A DNA stretch of 5,805 nucleotides from Gammaproteobacteria bacterium (GCA_030621975.1 JAUXGQ010000138.1:1-5805), one strand, 5' to 3'; shown: positions 1 through 5,455, counted from the first letter of the stretch. The notes: generated by a model from the sequence alone, not told the origin. Numbers and translations: made by a program.

Positions 1-351
1 CTGGCCAACGCCGAGGCGGTAGTGGATACCGACCGGTTACTCGAATTGCAAGCGCTGGTGAACCAGGTCCACGTCTCCGACGCCCTCCTGGATTACTGCC
101 AGGCGCTGCTGGAGTTTACCCGCAGTTCGCCCCGCTTCAAACATGGTCTCTCGCCCCGGGCCGGGCTGGCCCTACTGCGCAGCGCCCGCGCCTGGGCCTT
201 GCTCGAGGGGCACCGGCTGGTACTTCCCGAAGACATCCAGGCCGTACTGCGGGCCACTGTCGGCCATCGGCTGATCGTCGCCAGCGAAACCGGACGGGAC
301 GAAAGCCGCTCAGCGGTGGACTTTCTCCTGGAATCCGTACCCGTTCCCTAA
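1..351 (+). CDS. MoxR-family AAA+ ATPase, C-terminal fragment
   Basis: The reading frame is open from the first base to the TAA at 349-351, giving the last 116 residues of a protein whose start and ATP-binding core lie outside the window. What remains is the C-terminal helical lid of a MoxR-type AAA+ ATPase. The stretch LSPRAGLALLRSARAWALLE, followed by a LPEDIQAV motif and a VGHRL motif, is the characteristic end of this family. Walker A and B and the sensor residues are not visible. MoxR ATPases are cytoplasmic and are thought to act as chaperone-like remodellers. When followed by DUF58 and a transglutaminase gene, as here, they are placed in a membrane or envelope-associated set. The stop codon shares one base with the next start (TAATG), so translational coupling is likely. 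Family assignment is secure; substrate is unknown. Confidence 0.9.
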   Translation: MANAEAVVDTDRLLELQALVNQVHVSDALLDYCQALLEFTRSSPRFKHGLSPRAGLALLRSARAWALLEGHRLVLPEDIQAVLRATVGHRLIVASETGRDESRSAVDFLLESVPVP

Positions 352-1301
352 TGAAACGAAAGCTGATAAACCTGCTTCGATTTACGCAGGCAGACCGGCA
401 AGGCGTTGCGACCCTGGCCCATCGCCACATCTATATTCTTCCGACCCGTTATGGGGTGTTTTTCGGCGTGCTCCTGGCCACCATGCTGCTGGGTTCCATG
501 AATTACGCCAATAACCTGGGCTTCATGACCACGTTTCTTCTTGCCGGTCTGGGCCTGGTGGCCATGCTGCATACCTATCGCAATCAGATCGGTCTCAAGA
601 TAGCCCGGGGTCGTGCGGAAGCGGTATTTGCGGGGCAGGCCGCAAGCTTCGAAGTACAGATAAAAAACCTACGCAAGGGTCCCAGACCGGGGATCCAGGT
701 ACAGACCGGAAAAACCGTCTTAGCCGCCACCGATCTGGAGCCGCAACAAACACAGGTCGTCAGATTGGGCAAACCCGCGGAAAAGCGGGGCGAGTTGCCG
801 TTGGGGCGCATCGTAGTAAGTACTTACTTTCCTCTCGGGCTCTTCAGAACCTGGTCCTACGTTGAACTTGACTTCCATTGTCTCGTATACCCGGCGCCCG
901 CACCGGAAGTCGAAATCCCCACTGCGCCGAGTTACGCCAGCAGCCACAGCGGCGACAAGGGTGTAGGCACGGACGATTTCCAGGGTTTGAGGCAATACCG
1001 CCCGGGGGATTCCCCACGCCACATCGACTGGAAGGCCCTGGCCCGGGAAAGGGGGCTGCTGACCCGGCAGTTCGGCGGCGACCGCGCCGACCAGCTTTGG
1101 CTGGACTGGTCCGCGCTCCCCGATCAGGATGTGGAAACTCGGCTGAGCCTGCTATGCCGCTGCGTTCTTACGGTTAGTGAGCGCCAACAAACATACGGTA
1201 TGCGTCTGCCCGGCCTGGAGATCCCGCTGGGTCGGGGCGCGGCGCATCAGGGCCGCTGCCTGGAAGCCCTTGCGCGGTTCGAGGTGAGACATGGGGGCTA
1301 A
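351..1301 (+). CDS. DUF58 domain membrane protein
   Basis: This 316-residue protein has two hydrophobic segments near the N-terminus (about residues 33-50 and 55-75) after a short basic cytoplasmic stretch. A beta-rich region follows with the family's FPLGLFR motif (about 160-166). The DUF58 signature is LRQYRPGDSPRHIDWKALAR at 213-232. DUF58 proteins are membrane partners of MoxR ATPases; many resemble a von Willebrand factor A fold downstream of the signature, though no MIDAS motif is obvious here. No Shine-Dalgarno sequence precedes the ATG at 351. The start overlaps the preceding stop by one base, so I infer translation by coupling to the moxR-type gene. The 3' end overlaps the transglutaminase gene by 11 nt. 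The molecular role is not established by the sequence. Confidence 0.93.
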   Translation: MKRKLINLLRFTQADRQGVATLAHRHIYILPTRYGVFFGVLLATMLLGSMNYANNLGFMTTFLLAGLGLVAMLHTYRNQIGLKIARGRAEAVFAGQAASFEVQIKNLRKGPRPGIQVQTGKTVLAATDLEPQQTQVVRLGKPAEKRGELPLGRIVVSTYFPLGLFRTWSYVELDFHCLVYPAPAPEVEIPTAPSYASSHSGDKGVGTDDFQGLRQYRPGDSPRHIDWKALARERGLLTRQFGGDRADQLWLDWSALPDQDVETRLSLLCRCVLTVSERQQTYGMRLPGLEIPLGRGAAHQGRCLEALARFEVRHGG

Positions 1302-3267
1302 GCGACTCGACCGGGGCATCCTGCTGTCGACGATAATCATGGTGAGCCTGGCGGTCGCACCGCATGTCACCCACGTGAATCCCTGGATCAGCGCATTCTA
1401 CTTTGTGCTCGCCGGTTTGAGACTGCTCGCGTTGTGGCGTCCCCGGGTACTGCCCGGCAGGTTTGTGCTGCTGCTTCTCACCGCCGCCGGCCTGGCTAAC
1501 GTGATTGCCCATCACCGGCTCTTGATAGGTCGGAATGCGGGAGTCGCATTGCTCGTGTCCATGCTGGGCCTTAAATTGCTGGAGTCGAGAGGCCCGAGGG
1601 ACCTGTTCGTCAGCGTGTTTCTCGGCTATTTCCTGATCGTCACCCAGTTCCTGTACAGCCAGAGCATCGGTCTTGCGGCCTATCTGGCAGTAATCGTCGT
1701 CGGCCTGACCGCCATTCTGGTAGAACTCAGCAAGGCGCGGCCGTCCGCAAATCCCCTATGGCCGCTGCGCCGGGCCGGCGCGTTGCTGGCCCAGGCCGTG
1801 CCCCTGATGCTGGTTCTGTTCGTGCTGTTTCCGCGCTTATCGGGTCCGCTTTGGAACCTGGATATGGACAGCTCCAGCGGTGTTACCGGCCTGACAGACA
1901 GACTGTCCGTCGGTAGCGTCAGCAACCTCAGCCAGTCCAGGGCAGTGGCATTCAGAGTCGAGTTCGGCAGCCATGTCCCTGACTACATACAGCGTTACTG
2001 GCGCGGGCCCGTATTCTGGACGACGGACGGAAAGAACTGGTCGGCAGCCGCGGAGCCTGTAGGCTCGAAGAACCCGATGAGCCCGGGTTTCAGCGCCAGC
2101 GGCGACGAGATCGCCTACACTGTTACCCTCGAACCCACCGGGCAGCGCTGGATATTCGCCCTGGACCTGCCATCGCGCACACCGGTGTGGAGCAACCTGA
2201 CGCCTGATTTCCAGCTCCTCGCCGCCACTCCCGTCAACCAGGAGATCCGCTATCGAGCGACCTCCTACCCCGAATACAATACCGGTGCGTTGTCTGAAGA
2301 CGACCGGCATCGGGCACTACAGCTACCGGATAATATAAGCCCGCGTATGACGGCGCTGGTCAAACACTGGCAGGGATCAGATGCCAGAGCGACGGCAGTG
2401 GTAGGCCAGGCCCTGGACTATTTTCGCTCCAAGCCCTTTGTCTACACCCTGCAGCCGCCGGTACTGGGGGACAACCCCACTGACGAGTTCCTGTTCGAGA
2501 CCCGACGTGGTTTTTGCGAGCACTATGCGACCAGCTTCACCTTGCTGATGCGACTGGCCGGTATTCCCACCCGGGTCGTTGCCGGCTACCAGGGGGGAGA
2601 ACACAACCCGCATGGCGACTACTATATAGTGCGCCAGTCGGACGCCCACGCCTGGTCCGAGGTGTGGCTGCAAAACCGGGGGTGGGTGCGGGTGGACCCC
2701 ACGTCGGCGGTCGCCCCGGAACGCATCGAAAGACCCTTCGGAGTCCAGGACAGCGGTCCGGGCGCTCCAATAAGTTTCGAACTGAGGGACCCCGGGATAA
2801 TCCGCGACCTTTTCCGCCAGGCCGGATTCGCGACCGATGCGCTCAACATGGCCTGGCGCCGCTGGGTGCTGGATTACGATAACGAACGCCAAGGCTATCT
2901 GCTTGAGTTGCTGGGTCTGGATTTTGTCCGGGACTATGCGCTGGGTGTGACCGCTGTGCTGATAAGCGGATTCATGCTTTTGCTGGTCGCGGCGGGACTC
3001 TGGGGGAAGACCCATACAAAGGCCGATCCGGTGGAACGGCAATACCGGCGCTTCTGCCACAGACTCGCTAGACGGGGCCTGCGGCGCCGCTCTTATGAAG
3101 GGCCCAGGGACTTTGCCGACCGGGTCGTCGGGAACCACCCTGACCTCAAACCGGCCGTGAAACAGATTGTGGAACTGTACATCAGCCTGCGCTATGGCCC
3201 CCCGACAGACCGATACCGGCGGAATATTCAGACTCTGAGGAACCGGATCAGCCGGTTTCGGCCATGA
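1291..3267 (+). CDS. tgpA: TgpA-family membrane transglutaminase-like protein
   Basis: This 658-residue protein has the full TgpA architecture. The N-terminal half carries about seven hydrophobic segments (roughly residues 9-28, 31-48, 56-73, 82-97, 103-121, 126-146 and 163-181; DUF3488/TgpA N-terminal domain). A large, probably periplasmic region containing the transglutaminase core comes next, then one more membrane segment (about 549-573) and a basic cytoplasmic DUF4129-like tail (about 579-658). The papain-like triad is intact: Cys409 in GFCEHYA, His453 in DAHAWSEVW and Asp469 in RVDPT. From memory, the Cys-His and His-Asp spacings (44 and 16) equal those of Pseudomonas aeruginosa TgpA, which is of similar length and was reported to be needed for viability. 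The physiological substrate is not known. GAGGTGAG at 1281-1288 is a good ribosome binding site for the ATG at 1291, inside the end of the DUF58 gene. It is the last gene of the moxR-DUF58-tgpA operon. Confidence 0.94.
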   Translation: MGAKRLDRGILLSTIIMVSLAVAPHVTHVNPWISAFYFVLAGLRLLALWRPRVLPGRFVLLLLTAAGLANVIAHHRLLIGRNAGVALLVSMLGLKLLESRGPRDLFVSVFLGYFLIVTQFLYSQSIGLAAYLAVIVVGLTAILVELSKARPSANPLWPLRRAGALLAQAVPLMLVLFVLFPRLSGPLWNLDMDSSSGVTGLTDRLSVGSVSNLSQSRAVAFRVEFGSHVPDYIQRYWRGPVFWTTDGKNWSAAAEPVGSKNPMSPGFSASGDEIAYTVTLEPTGQRWIFALDLPSRTPVWSNLTPDFQLLAATPVNQEIRYRATSYPEYNTGALSEDDRHRALQLPDNISPRMTALVKHWQGSDARATAVVGQALDYFRSKPFVYTLQPPVLGDNPTDEFLFETRRGFCEHYATSFTLLMRLAGIPTRVVAGYQGGEHNPHGDYYIVRQSDAHAWSEVWLQNRGWVRVDPTSAVAPERIERPFGVQDSGPGAPISFELRDPGIIRDLFRQAGFATDALNMAWRRWVLDYDNERQGYLLELLGLDFVRDYALGVTAVLISGFMLLLVAAGLWGKTHTKADPVERQYRRFCHRLARRGLRRRSYEGPRDFADRVVGNHPDLKPAVKQIVELYISLRYGPPTDRYRRNIQTLRNRISRFRP

Positions 3268-3286
3268 ATGCCTCCCGAATTACTCC

Positions 3287-3318
3287 AGCCCAGGTATCAC
3301 GAGCTTGGGTTCGCTTTT
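3287..3318 (+). terminator. Weak intrinsic terminator-like hairpin after tgpA
   Basis: AGCCCAGG (3287-3294) can pair with CTTGGGTT (3304-3311) as an 8-bp stem with two G-U pairs and a 9-nt loop. CGC and a short TTTT run (3315-3318) follow. It lies 20 nt after the tgpA stop, where the operon should end. The stem is modest and the U-run short, so this is a plausible rather than strong terminator. Confidence 0.35.
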
Positions 3319-3320
3319 AT

Positions 3321-3462
3321 AGACAGGATTGACAGGATATTGATATGTGCCTTCCGGATGCGGGTGCTACCGAGAGGGCTATCGGGTATGCGTATGCCAT
3401 AAGCCAGGTTCGGCATCTTGAAGAGATCCTGTAAATCCTGAACAATCCTGTTAATCCTGTCT
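3321..3462. repeat. 142-bp inverted-repeat element of iterated CAGGAT / ATCCTG units
   Basis: The outer arms AGACAGGATTGACAGGAT (3321-3338) and ATCCTGTTAATCCTGTCT (3445-3462) pair over 18 positions with a single G-U mismatch. Each arm is itself repetitive. CAGGAT begins at 3324 and 3333 on the left, and ATCCTG begins at 3426, 3435, 3445 and 3454 on the right, a 9-10-bp period. Inside, GATGC (3357-3361) can pair with GCATC (3413-3417), GGCT (3377-3380) with AGCC (3402-3405), and GGTAT with ATGCC around a GCGT loop. The unit is therefore a nested stem. Similar aatcctgt-type intergenic repeats occur in many unrelated bacterial genomes as I recall, but I know no agreed name or function. No ORF lies in the loop. 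It could be a non-autonomous mobile element or a structured RNA. Confidence 0.75.
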
Positions 3463-3524
3463 GTTCTTTTCTCTTCTCAGTCTCAATCAGAGGATGGTGA
3501 GAAATCCAGGCTGGACGACACTGT

Positions 3525-3566
3525 AATTCGTGGCCACCGGGTTCGTGGCATACTCCGACACGAATT
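3525..3566. repeat. ATTCGTGG-type repeat cluster with perfect 8-bp inverted repeat
   Basis: AATTCGTG (3525-3532) and CACGAATT (3559-3566) are perfect inverted repeats 26 bp apart. TTCGTGGC also recurs directly at 3527-3534 and 3542-3549, 15 bp apart. Repeats of ttcgtgtcattcgtgg type are, from memory, common intergenic sequence in diverse bacteria, and this looks like a short or decayed copy. Regulatory use as an operator for the gene starting at 3638 is possible but unsupported. Confidence 0.5.
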
Positions 3567-3624
3567 TCCACCGTATTCCGGTACAATTCCCTTGGTAACT
3601 GTCACCCTGGCTCATAACAACCAT

Positions 3625-3631
3625 GAGAGGA
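3625..3631 (+). promoter_or_regulatory. Ribosome binding site that sets the start at 3638
   Basis: GAGAGGA lies 6 nt before the ATG at 3638. An in-frame ATG at 3623 would overlap this site and has no Shine-Dalgarno sequence of its own, so the downstream ATG is the better start. Confidence 0.6.
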
Positions 3632-3637
3632 TCCGCG

Positions 3638-4261
3638 ATGAACGAGATCAAGCCGCGATACGAGTTTCGCGCATTCGCCCAGAACCTGGGTATCGTTGAG
3701 GAGAACATGCGCCGACTTTCTCCGGTAAACCAGTATCGGGAAAGCCTGGAGATTTACATCATGTCGCCGGCTAACGACGAAAACAATACTAAGATCCGAA
3801 ATGAACTCATGGATATAAAGGTCCTGGTAAGCCGAGAGCAGGGATTGGAGCAGTGGCGTCCCAGAATGAAGGGAAAGTTTCCCATGGCAGCAGAGGCGAT
3901 CGCCGAACAGATGTTTCCCGCTTTCGGGGTTGCCACCCCTGCACTGCAACGGGATGCCTATACAGTCAGACAGTACCTGGAGGAGATCATCAGGCCGCAT
4001 CGCGATATTTCCGCGGTGAACGTGTACAAACAGCGCTACGGCTATGAGATCCAAGGTTGCACGGCGGAAATCGCCGAGGTCTATATCAACGGCGCGAGGA
4101 TAAGGACGGCCTGTCTGGAATCCGAAGACAGGAATGCGGTTCTGGCGGCGATGGAAGACATTCGGCTGAGTGAGTTCGACAATGTAAATTACCTCCTGGC
4201 CATCAAACGCGTCATCGGCATGGCGCCCCTTCCGGAAGGGGCGTTCTATCGGGCAATTTGA
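3638..4261 (+). CDS. Divergent CYTH-like (triphosphate tunnel fold) protein
   Basis: This soluble protein has 207 residues from the ATG at 3638 (212 if ATG 3623 were used). I assign it to the CYTH-like group by motif order, not close identity. PRYEFRAFA (6-14) sits where CYTH enzymes have the ExExK motif. TKIRNELMDIKVLV (51-64) matches the RxR...K strand pair, with Lys52, Arg54 and Lys61. A late acidic strand, EIAEVYI, is followed by ARIRTACLESEDRNAVL with Glu161 and Glu163. The first Glu of ExExK is replaced: the motif reads Arg7-x-Glu9-x-Arg11, so metal binding may be weaker or altered. It is longer than simple CYTH enzymes because of inserts at about 65-140. No signal peptide or membrane segment is seen. 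The next gene is a canonical CYTH protein 58 nt downstream, which supports kinship or joint function. The substrate cannot be told. Confidence 0.72.
   Translation: MNEIKPRYEFRAFAQNLGIVEENMRRLSPVNQYRESLEIYIMSPANDENNTKIRNELMDIKVLVSREQGLEQWRPRMKGKFPMAAEAIAEQMFPAFGVATPALQRDAYTVRQYLEEIIRPHRDISAVNVYKQRYGYEIQGCTAEIAEVYINGARIRTACLESEDRNAVLAAMEDIRLSEFDNVNYLLAIKRVIGMAPLPEGAFYRAI
4224..4243. repeat. Perfect 20-bp palindrome at the 3' end of the CYTH-like gene
   Basis: CGCCCCTTCCGGAAGGGGCG is identical to its reverse complement. As RNA it forms an 8-bp G+C-rich stem with a CCGG loop, ending 15 nt before the stop codon of the CYTH-like gene, whose residues here are APLPEGA. It is followed by TTCTAT rather than a U-run, so it is a poor intrinsic terminator. 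It may act as an mRNA 3' stabiliser or an attenuator between the two CYTH genes. Confidence 0.6.
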
Positions 4262-4319
4262 CGCTGAAATCGTCTATTATCGAAGCAACAGAATCAGAAA
4301 CAGGCTAACGGAGATCCGC

Positions 4320-4787
4320 ATGGGCAAAGAAATCGAACGGAAATTTCTGGTAACCGGCGACGATTGGCGGGCCCTTGGCGAGGGGATCGCGTATCGTCAG
4401 GGGTATCTTTCCACCGTCAAAGAACGCACAGTACGTATACGCACCATCAACGATAAGGCCTATCTCACGGTGAAAGGACTGACACAGGGCATCTCGCGGG
4501 TTGAGTACGAGTATGAAATACCTGTAACGGATGCCAACGAGATGCTGGACGAACTCTGCGAACGCCCGCTGATCGAGAAGACCCGGTACACAATCTCCAC
4601 CGCCGGCCATATCTGGGAGATTGACGAGTTCGATGGAGAAAATTACGGTCTGATACTTGCCGAGGTGGAACTGGCAAGTGAAGATCAGGCAGTGGATTTG
4701 CCGGACTGGATAGGGGCAGAGGTATCGGACGACCCACGATATTACAATGCCAATCTGATTGCCAACCCTTACACCCAGTGGGACTGA
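4320..4787 (+). CDS. CYTH domain protein, probable inorganic triphosphatase
   Basis: This 155-residue single-domain CYTH protein is about the length of the Nitrosomonas europaea enzyme NeuTTM, which is a tripolyphosphatase. Signature residues are all present: Glu4-x-Glu6-x-Lys8 (EIERKF), Arg39 and Arg41 (TVRIRT), Lys52 (LTVKGL), an alternating-Glu strand (VEYEYEIP, 61-68), Lys87 and Arg89 (IEKTRY), WEIDEF (99-104) and AEVEL (114-118), with a YYNANLIANPY tail. In this family these residues line an eight-stranded tunnel binding triphosphate and a divalent metal. The expected reaction is hydrolysis of tripolyphosphate in the cytoplasm, though related members handle ATP, thiamine triphosphate or form cAMP. 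GGAG at 4310-4313 is a ribosome binding site 6 nt before the ATG. The gene follows the divergent CYTH-like gene by 58 nt. Fold assignment is secure; the exact substrate is inferred. Confidence 0.92.
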   Translation: MGKEIERKFLVTGDDWRALGEGIAYRQGYLSTVKERTVRIRTINDKAYLTVKGLTQGISRVEYEYEIPVTDANEMLDELCERPLIEKTRYTISTAGHIWEIDEFDGENYGLILAEVELASEDQAVDLPDWIGAEVSDDPRYYNANLIANPYTQWD

Positions 4788-4999
4788 TCGAGGACGCAGC
4801 CGCGATAGCGATGACGGTTCACGCCGCCAAGCGCAAAAGAAACCTGCATGGGCATCTGCCGGGGATCGCGGATAACTCTGCTCCCCTTCCGGCCGGCCTC
4901 ACAGGGCATCCCTCGGAAGCGGCCCGCGTGTCGCTGGCGCTGTACCACAAGATGTTGGCGTCAACCCATATCCCCAGGCTAACCTTCTGTTTTATCTAG
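4778..4999 (+). CDS. Small hypothetical ORF overlapping the CYTH gene end
   Basis: This 73-residue frame starts at a GTG overlapping the CYTH stop by 10 nt and ends at the TAG at 4997-4999. I do not recognise the product. It has a basic patch (AAKRKRNLHGHLPG), a central SEAARVSLALYHKMLA helix-like stretch and a hydrophobic end. In favour of real coding, G+C by codon position is about 62, 49 and 73% by hand count, the pattern expected of genes at this base composition. Against it, no convincing ribosome binding site precedes the GTG or the internal ATG at 4811; GAGGA at 4790-4794 is 16 nt from the latter. It may be translated by coupling to the CYTH gene, or be the remnant of a longer gene. 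Confidence 0.4.
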   Translation: MGLIEDAAAIAMTVHAAKRKRNLHGHLPGIADNSAPLPAGLTGHPSEAARVSLALYHKMLASTHIPRLTFCFI

Positions 5000-5023
5000 C
5001 TAACTCGTTCTTCCCCCCAGCTG

Positions 5024-5032
5024 TTATCCACA
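5024..5032 (+). promoter_or_regulatory. DnaA box (TTATCCACA)
   Basis: A perfect match to the consensus TTATNCACA. It lies about 46 bp upstream of the -35 of the promoter at 5078-5105 and 34 bp from a second perfect box. Two boxes in front of a promoter suggest replication-linked control by DnaA. Confidence 0.7.
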
Positions 5033-5057
5033 GATTCTAAACACCTTTCGTTAGGGC

Positions 5058-5066
5058 TTATACACA
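5058..5066 (+). promoter_or_regulatory. Second DnaA box (TTATACACA)
   Basis: A perfect match to TTATNCACA in the same orientation as the box at 5024. It overlaps the first NrdR-like site by five bases, so DnaA and NrdR would compete or cooperate there. Confidence 0.7.
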
Positions 5067-5077
5067 ACATCTTGTGG
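5062..5077. promoter_or_regulatory. NrdR box-like site 1
   Basis: ACACAACATCTTGTGG matches 13 of 16 positions of the NrdR consensus acaCwAtATaTwgtgt as I remember it. The half-sites CACAA and TTGTG are perfect inverted repeats. It abuts the -35 element TTGACA. NrdR is the nucleotide-sensing repressor of ribonucleotide reductase genes. Confidence 0.6.
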
Positions 5078-5105
5078 TTGACAATCTTCAGATCGCATAT
5101 ATATT
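5078..5105 (+). promoter_or_regulatory. Near-consensus sigma70 promoter between the NrdR-like sites
   Basis: TTGACA (5078-5083, 6 of 6) and TATATT (5100-5105, 5 of 6) are separated by 16 bp. Transcription should begin near 5112. It is the best promoter in the window. No recognisable ribonucleotide reductase gene follows within the window; the next genes are the RHH-like ORF at 5237 and the unknown ORF at 5513. Confidence 0.65.
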
Positions 5106-5109
5106 GTGC
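5094..5109. promoter_or_regulatory. NrdR box-like site 2
   Basis: Aligned to the same consensus, this site matches 11 of 16. The centre and right half (ATATATTGTG) are good and the left half is poor. It begins 32 bp after site 1, about three helical turns, the spacing typical of paired NrdR boxes. It covers the -10 element, as expected of a repressor site. The match is supported mainly by spacing and position. Confidence 0.5.
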
Positions 5110-5117
5110 TATCAAGG

Positions 5118-5156
5118 ATGGCGCACGCTTCTTCCGTAACCACCACTGACAAATGA
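5118..5156 (+). other. 12-codon mini-ORF just after the promoter
   Basis: ATG at 5118 opens a frame reading MAHASSVTTTDK before a TGA at 5154. AAGG lies directly against the ATG, too close for a good ribosome binding site, and the leader would be only about 6 nt. It could be the surviving N-terminus of a displaced gene such as nrdA, a leader peptide, or chance. I cannot distinguish these. Confidence 0.15.
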
Positions 5157-5183
5157 AATCCCACAATAGGGAAATTATTTCTC

Positions 5184-5211
5184 TTGATTTTTAGTTTTTC
5201 TTTGCCATAAT
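5184..5211 (+). promoter_or_regulatory. Candidate promoter of the RHH-like gene
   Basis: TTGATT (5184-5189) and CATAAT (5206-5211) are 16 bp apart, matching the sigma70 consensus 4 of 6 and 5 of 6, in DNA of about 29% G+C. The -10 lies in the left arm of the inverted repeat at 5205-5227, so a bound protein would block it. The predicted start leaves a leader of about 20 nt with no Shine-Dalgarno sequence. Confidence 0.45.
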
Positions 5212-5227
5212 TATGCGGTAATTATGG
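5205..5227. promoter_or_regulatory. Perfect 9-bp inverted repeat, putative operator
   Basis: CCATAATTA (5205-5213) and TAATTATGG (5219-5227) are exact inverted repeats around TGCGG, ending 9 bp before the ATG at 5237. Placement over the candidate -10 and directly ahead of a small DNA-binding-type gene suggests an autoregulatory operator. That link is inference. Confidence 0.55.
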
Positions 5228-5236
5228 TTTAGTTAT

Positions 5237-5455
5237 ATGCCGCGAAAAAAGAACCAGCTCGATACCGTGTCGATCAGCGTCTCAACTACGAGACCGGTGA
5301 TCGAGTATCTGGAAACACTCGTGGAGTCCGGGTTATACGGAAAAAACCCGACCGAAGCGGCCGAACGTCTAATCGCTTGGTCTTTGGAAGAGCTTATTCG
5401 CACCGGGACCTTACGACGGCGCAGCCGTAAAACGGATAGCACGGATGAAGATTGA
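5237..5455 (+). CDS. Small ribbon-helix-helix-like protein
   Basis: This 72-residue protein has a basic N-terminus (MPRKKNQ), a predicted beta strand (DTVSISVS, 9-16) and a helix (RPVIEYLETLVESGL, 19-33). A YGKNPTEAAERLI turn-helix (34-46) and a third helix (WSLEELIRTGTL) follow, ending in a charged tail (RRRSRKTDSTDED). Strand-helix-helix with a GxxxTxAE turn is the shape of ribbon-helix-helix (CopG/MetJ-like) proteins, which bind DNA as dimers through the strand. A strict motif match is not possible by eye. No Shine-Dalgarno sequence precedes the ATG. The perfect inverted repeat at 5205-5227 is a natural binding site for its own product. An unrecognised gene follows 57 nt downstream in the same frame, so a regulator or antitoxin role for that pair is conceivable but unproven. 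Confidence 0.75.
   Translation: MPRKKNQLDTVSISVSTTRPVIEYLETLVESGLYGKNPTEAAERLIAWSLEELIRTGTLRRRSRKTDSTDED

Larger units (their letters stand above)
3268..3637. other. Repeat-rich intergenic region between tgpA and the CYTH-like gene
   Basis: This 370-bp stretch holds no convincing gene. From left to right it contains the weak hairpin after tgpA, a 142-bp inverted-repeat element (3321-3462), a pyrimidine-rich piece (about 3463-3485) and a second small repeat cluster (3525-3566). Last come a TACAAT hexamer (3582-3587) that could be a -10 box but lacks a recognisable -35, and the ribosome binding site of the next gene. The minus-strand frame open across 3317-3586 is a translation of the repeat units and is not a gene. 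Confidence 0.7.

Noticed and set aside
1837..2310. Minus-strand frame of 157 codons opposite tgpA
   Set aside because: Antisense shadow of tgpA with no family resemblance or ribosome binding site.
2514..2882. Plus-strand frame of 122 codons inside tgpA
   Set aside because: Out-of-frame overlap of the transglutaminase core, where the tgpA frame carries the intact catalytic residues.
2377..3138. Long minus-strand frame of 253 codons opposite tgpA
   Set aside because: It lies wholly opposite the well-supported transglutaminase core and tail, shows no recognisable domain, and is the usual antisense shadow of a G+C-rich gene.
3321..3462. CRISPR array
   Set aside because: Repeat units are 6-9 bp and contiguous with no spacers of constant length; the structure is an inverted repeat.
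3317..3586. Minus-strand frame of 89 codons in the tgpA downstream gap
   Set aside because: Its centre (TGLTGLFRIYRI) is a direct translation of the iterated repeat units, and the rest crosses the second repeat cluster.
3582..3587. Promoter for the CYTH-like gene (TACAAT as -10)
   Set aside because: No acceptable -35 hexamer lies 15-19 bp upstream, so it is not reported as a promoter.
4275..4280. Promoter for the CYTH gene (TATTAT as -10)
   Set aside because: The only -35-like sequence (TTGACG at 4258) is 11 bp away, too close; transcription from the upstream gene is the simpler assumption.
5024..5236. Chromosomal or plasmid replication origin
   Set aside because: Two DnaA boxes next to AT-rich DNA are suggestive, but there are only two boxes, no dnaA, dnaN or rep gene in view, and a strong promoter with NrdR-like sites explains them better.
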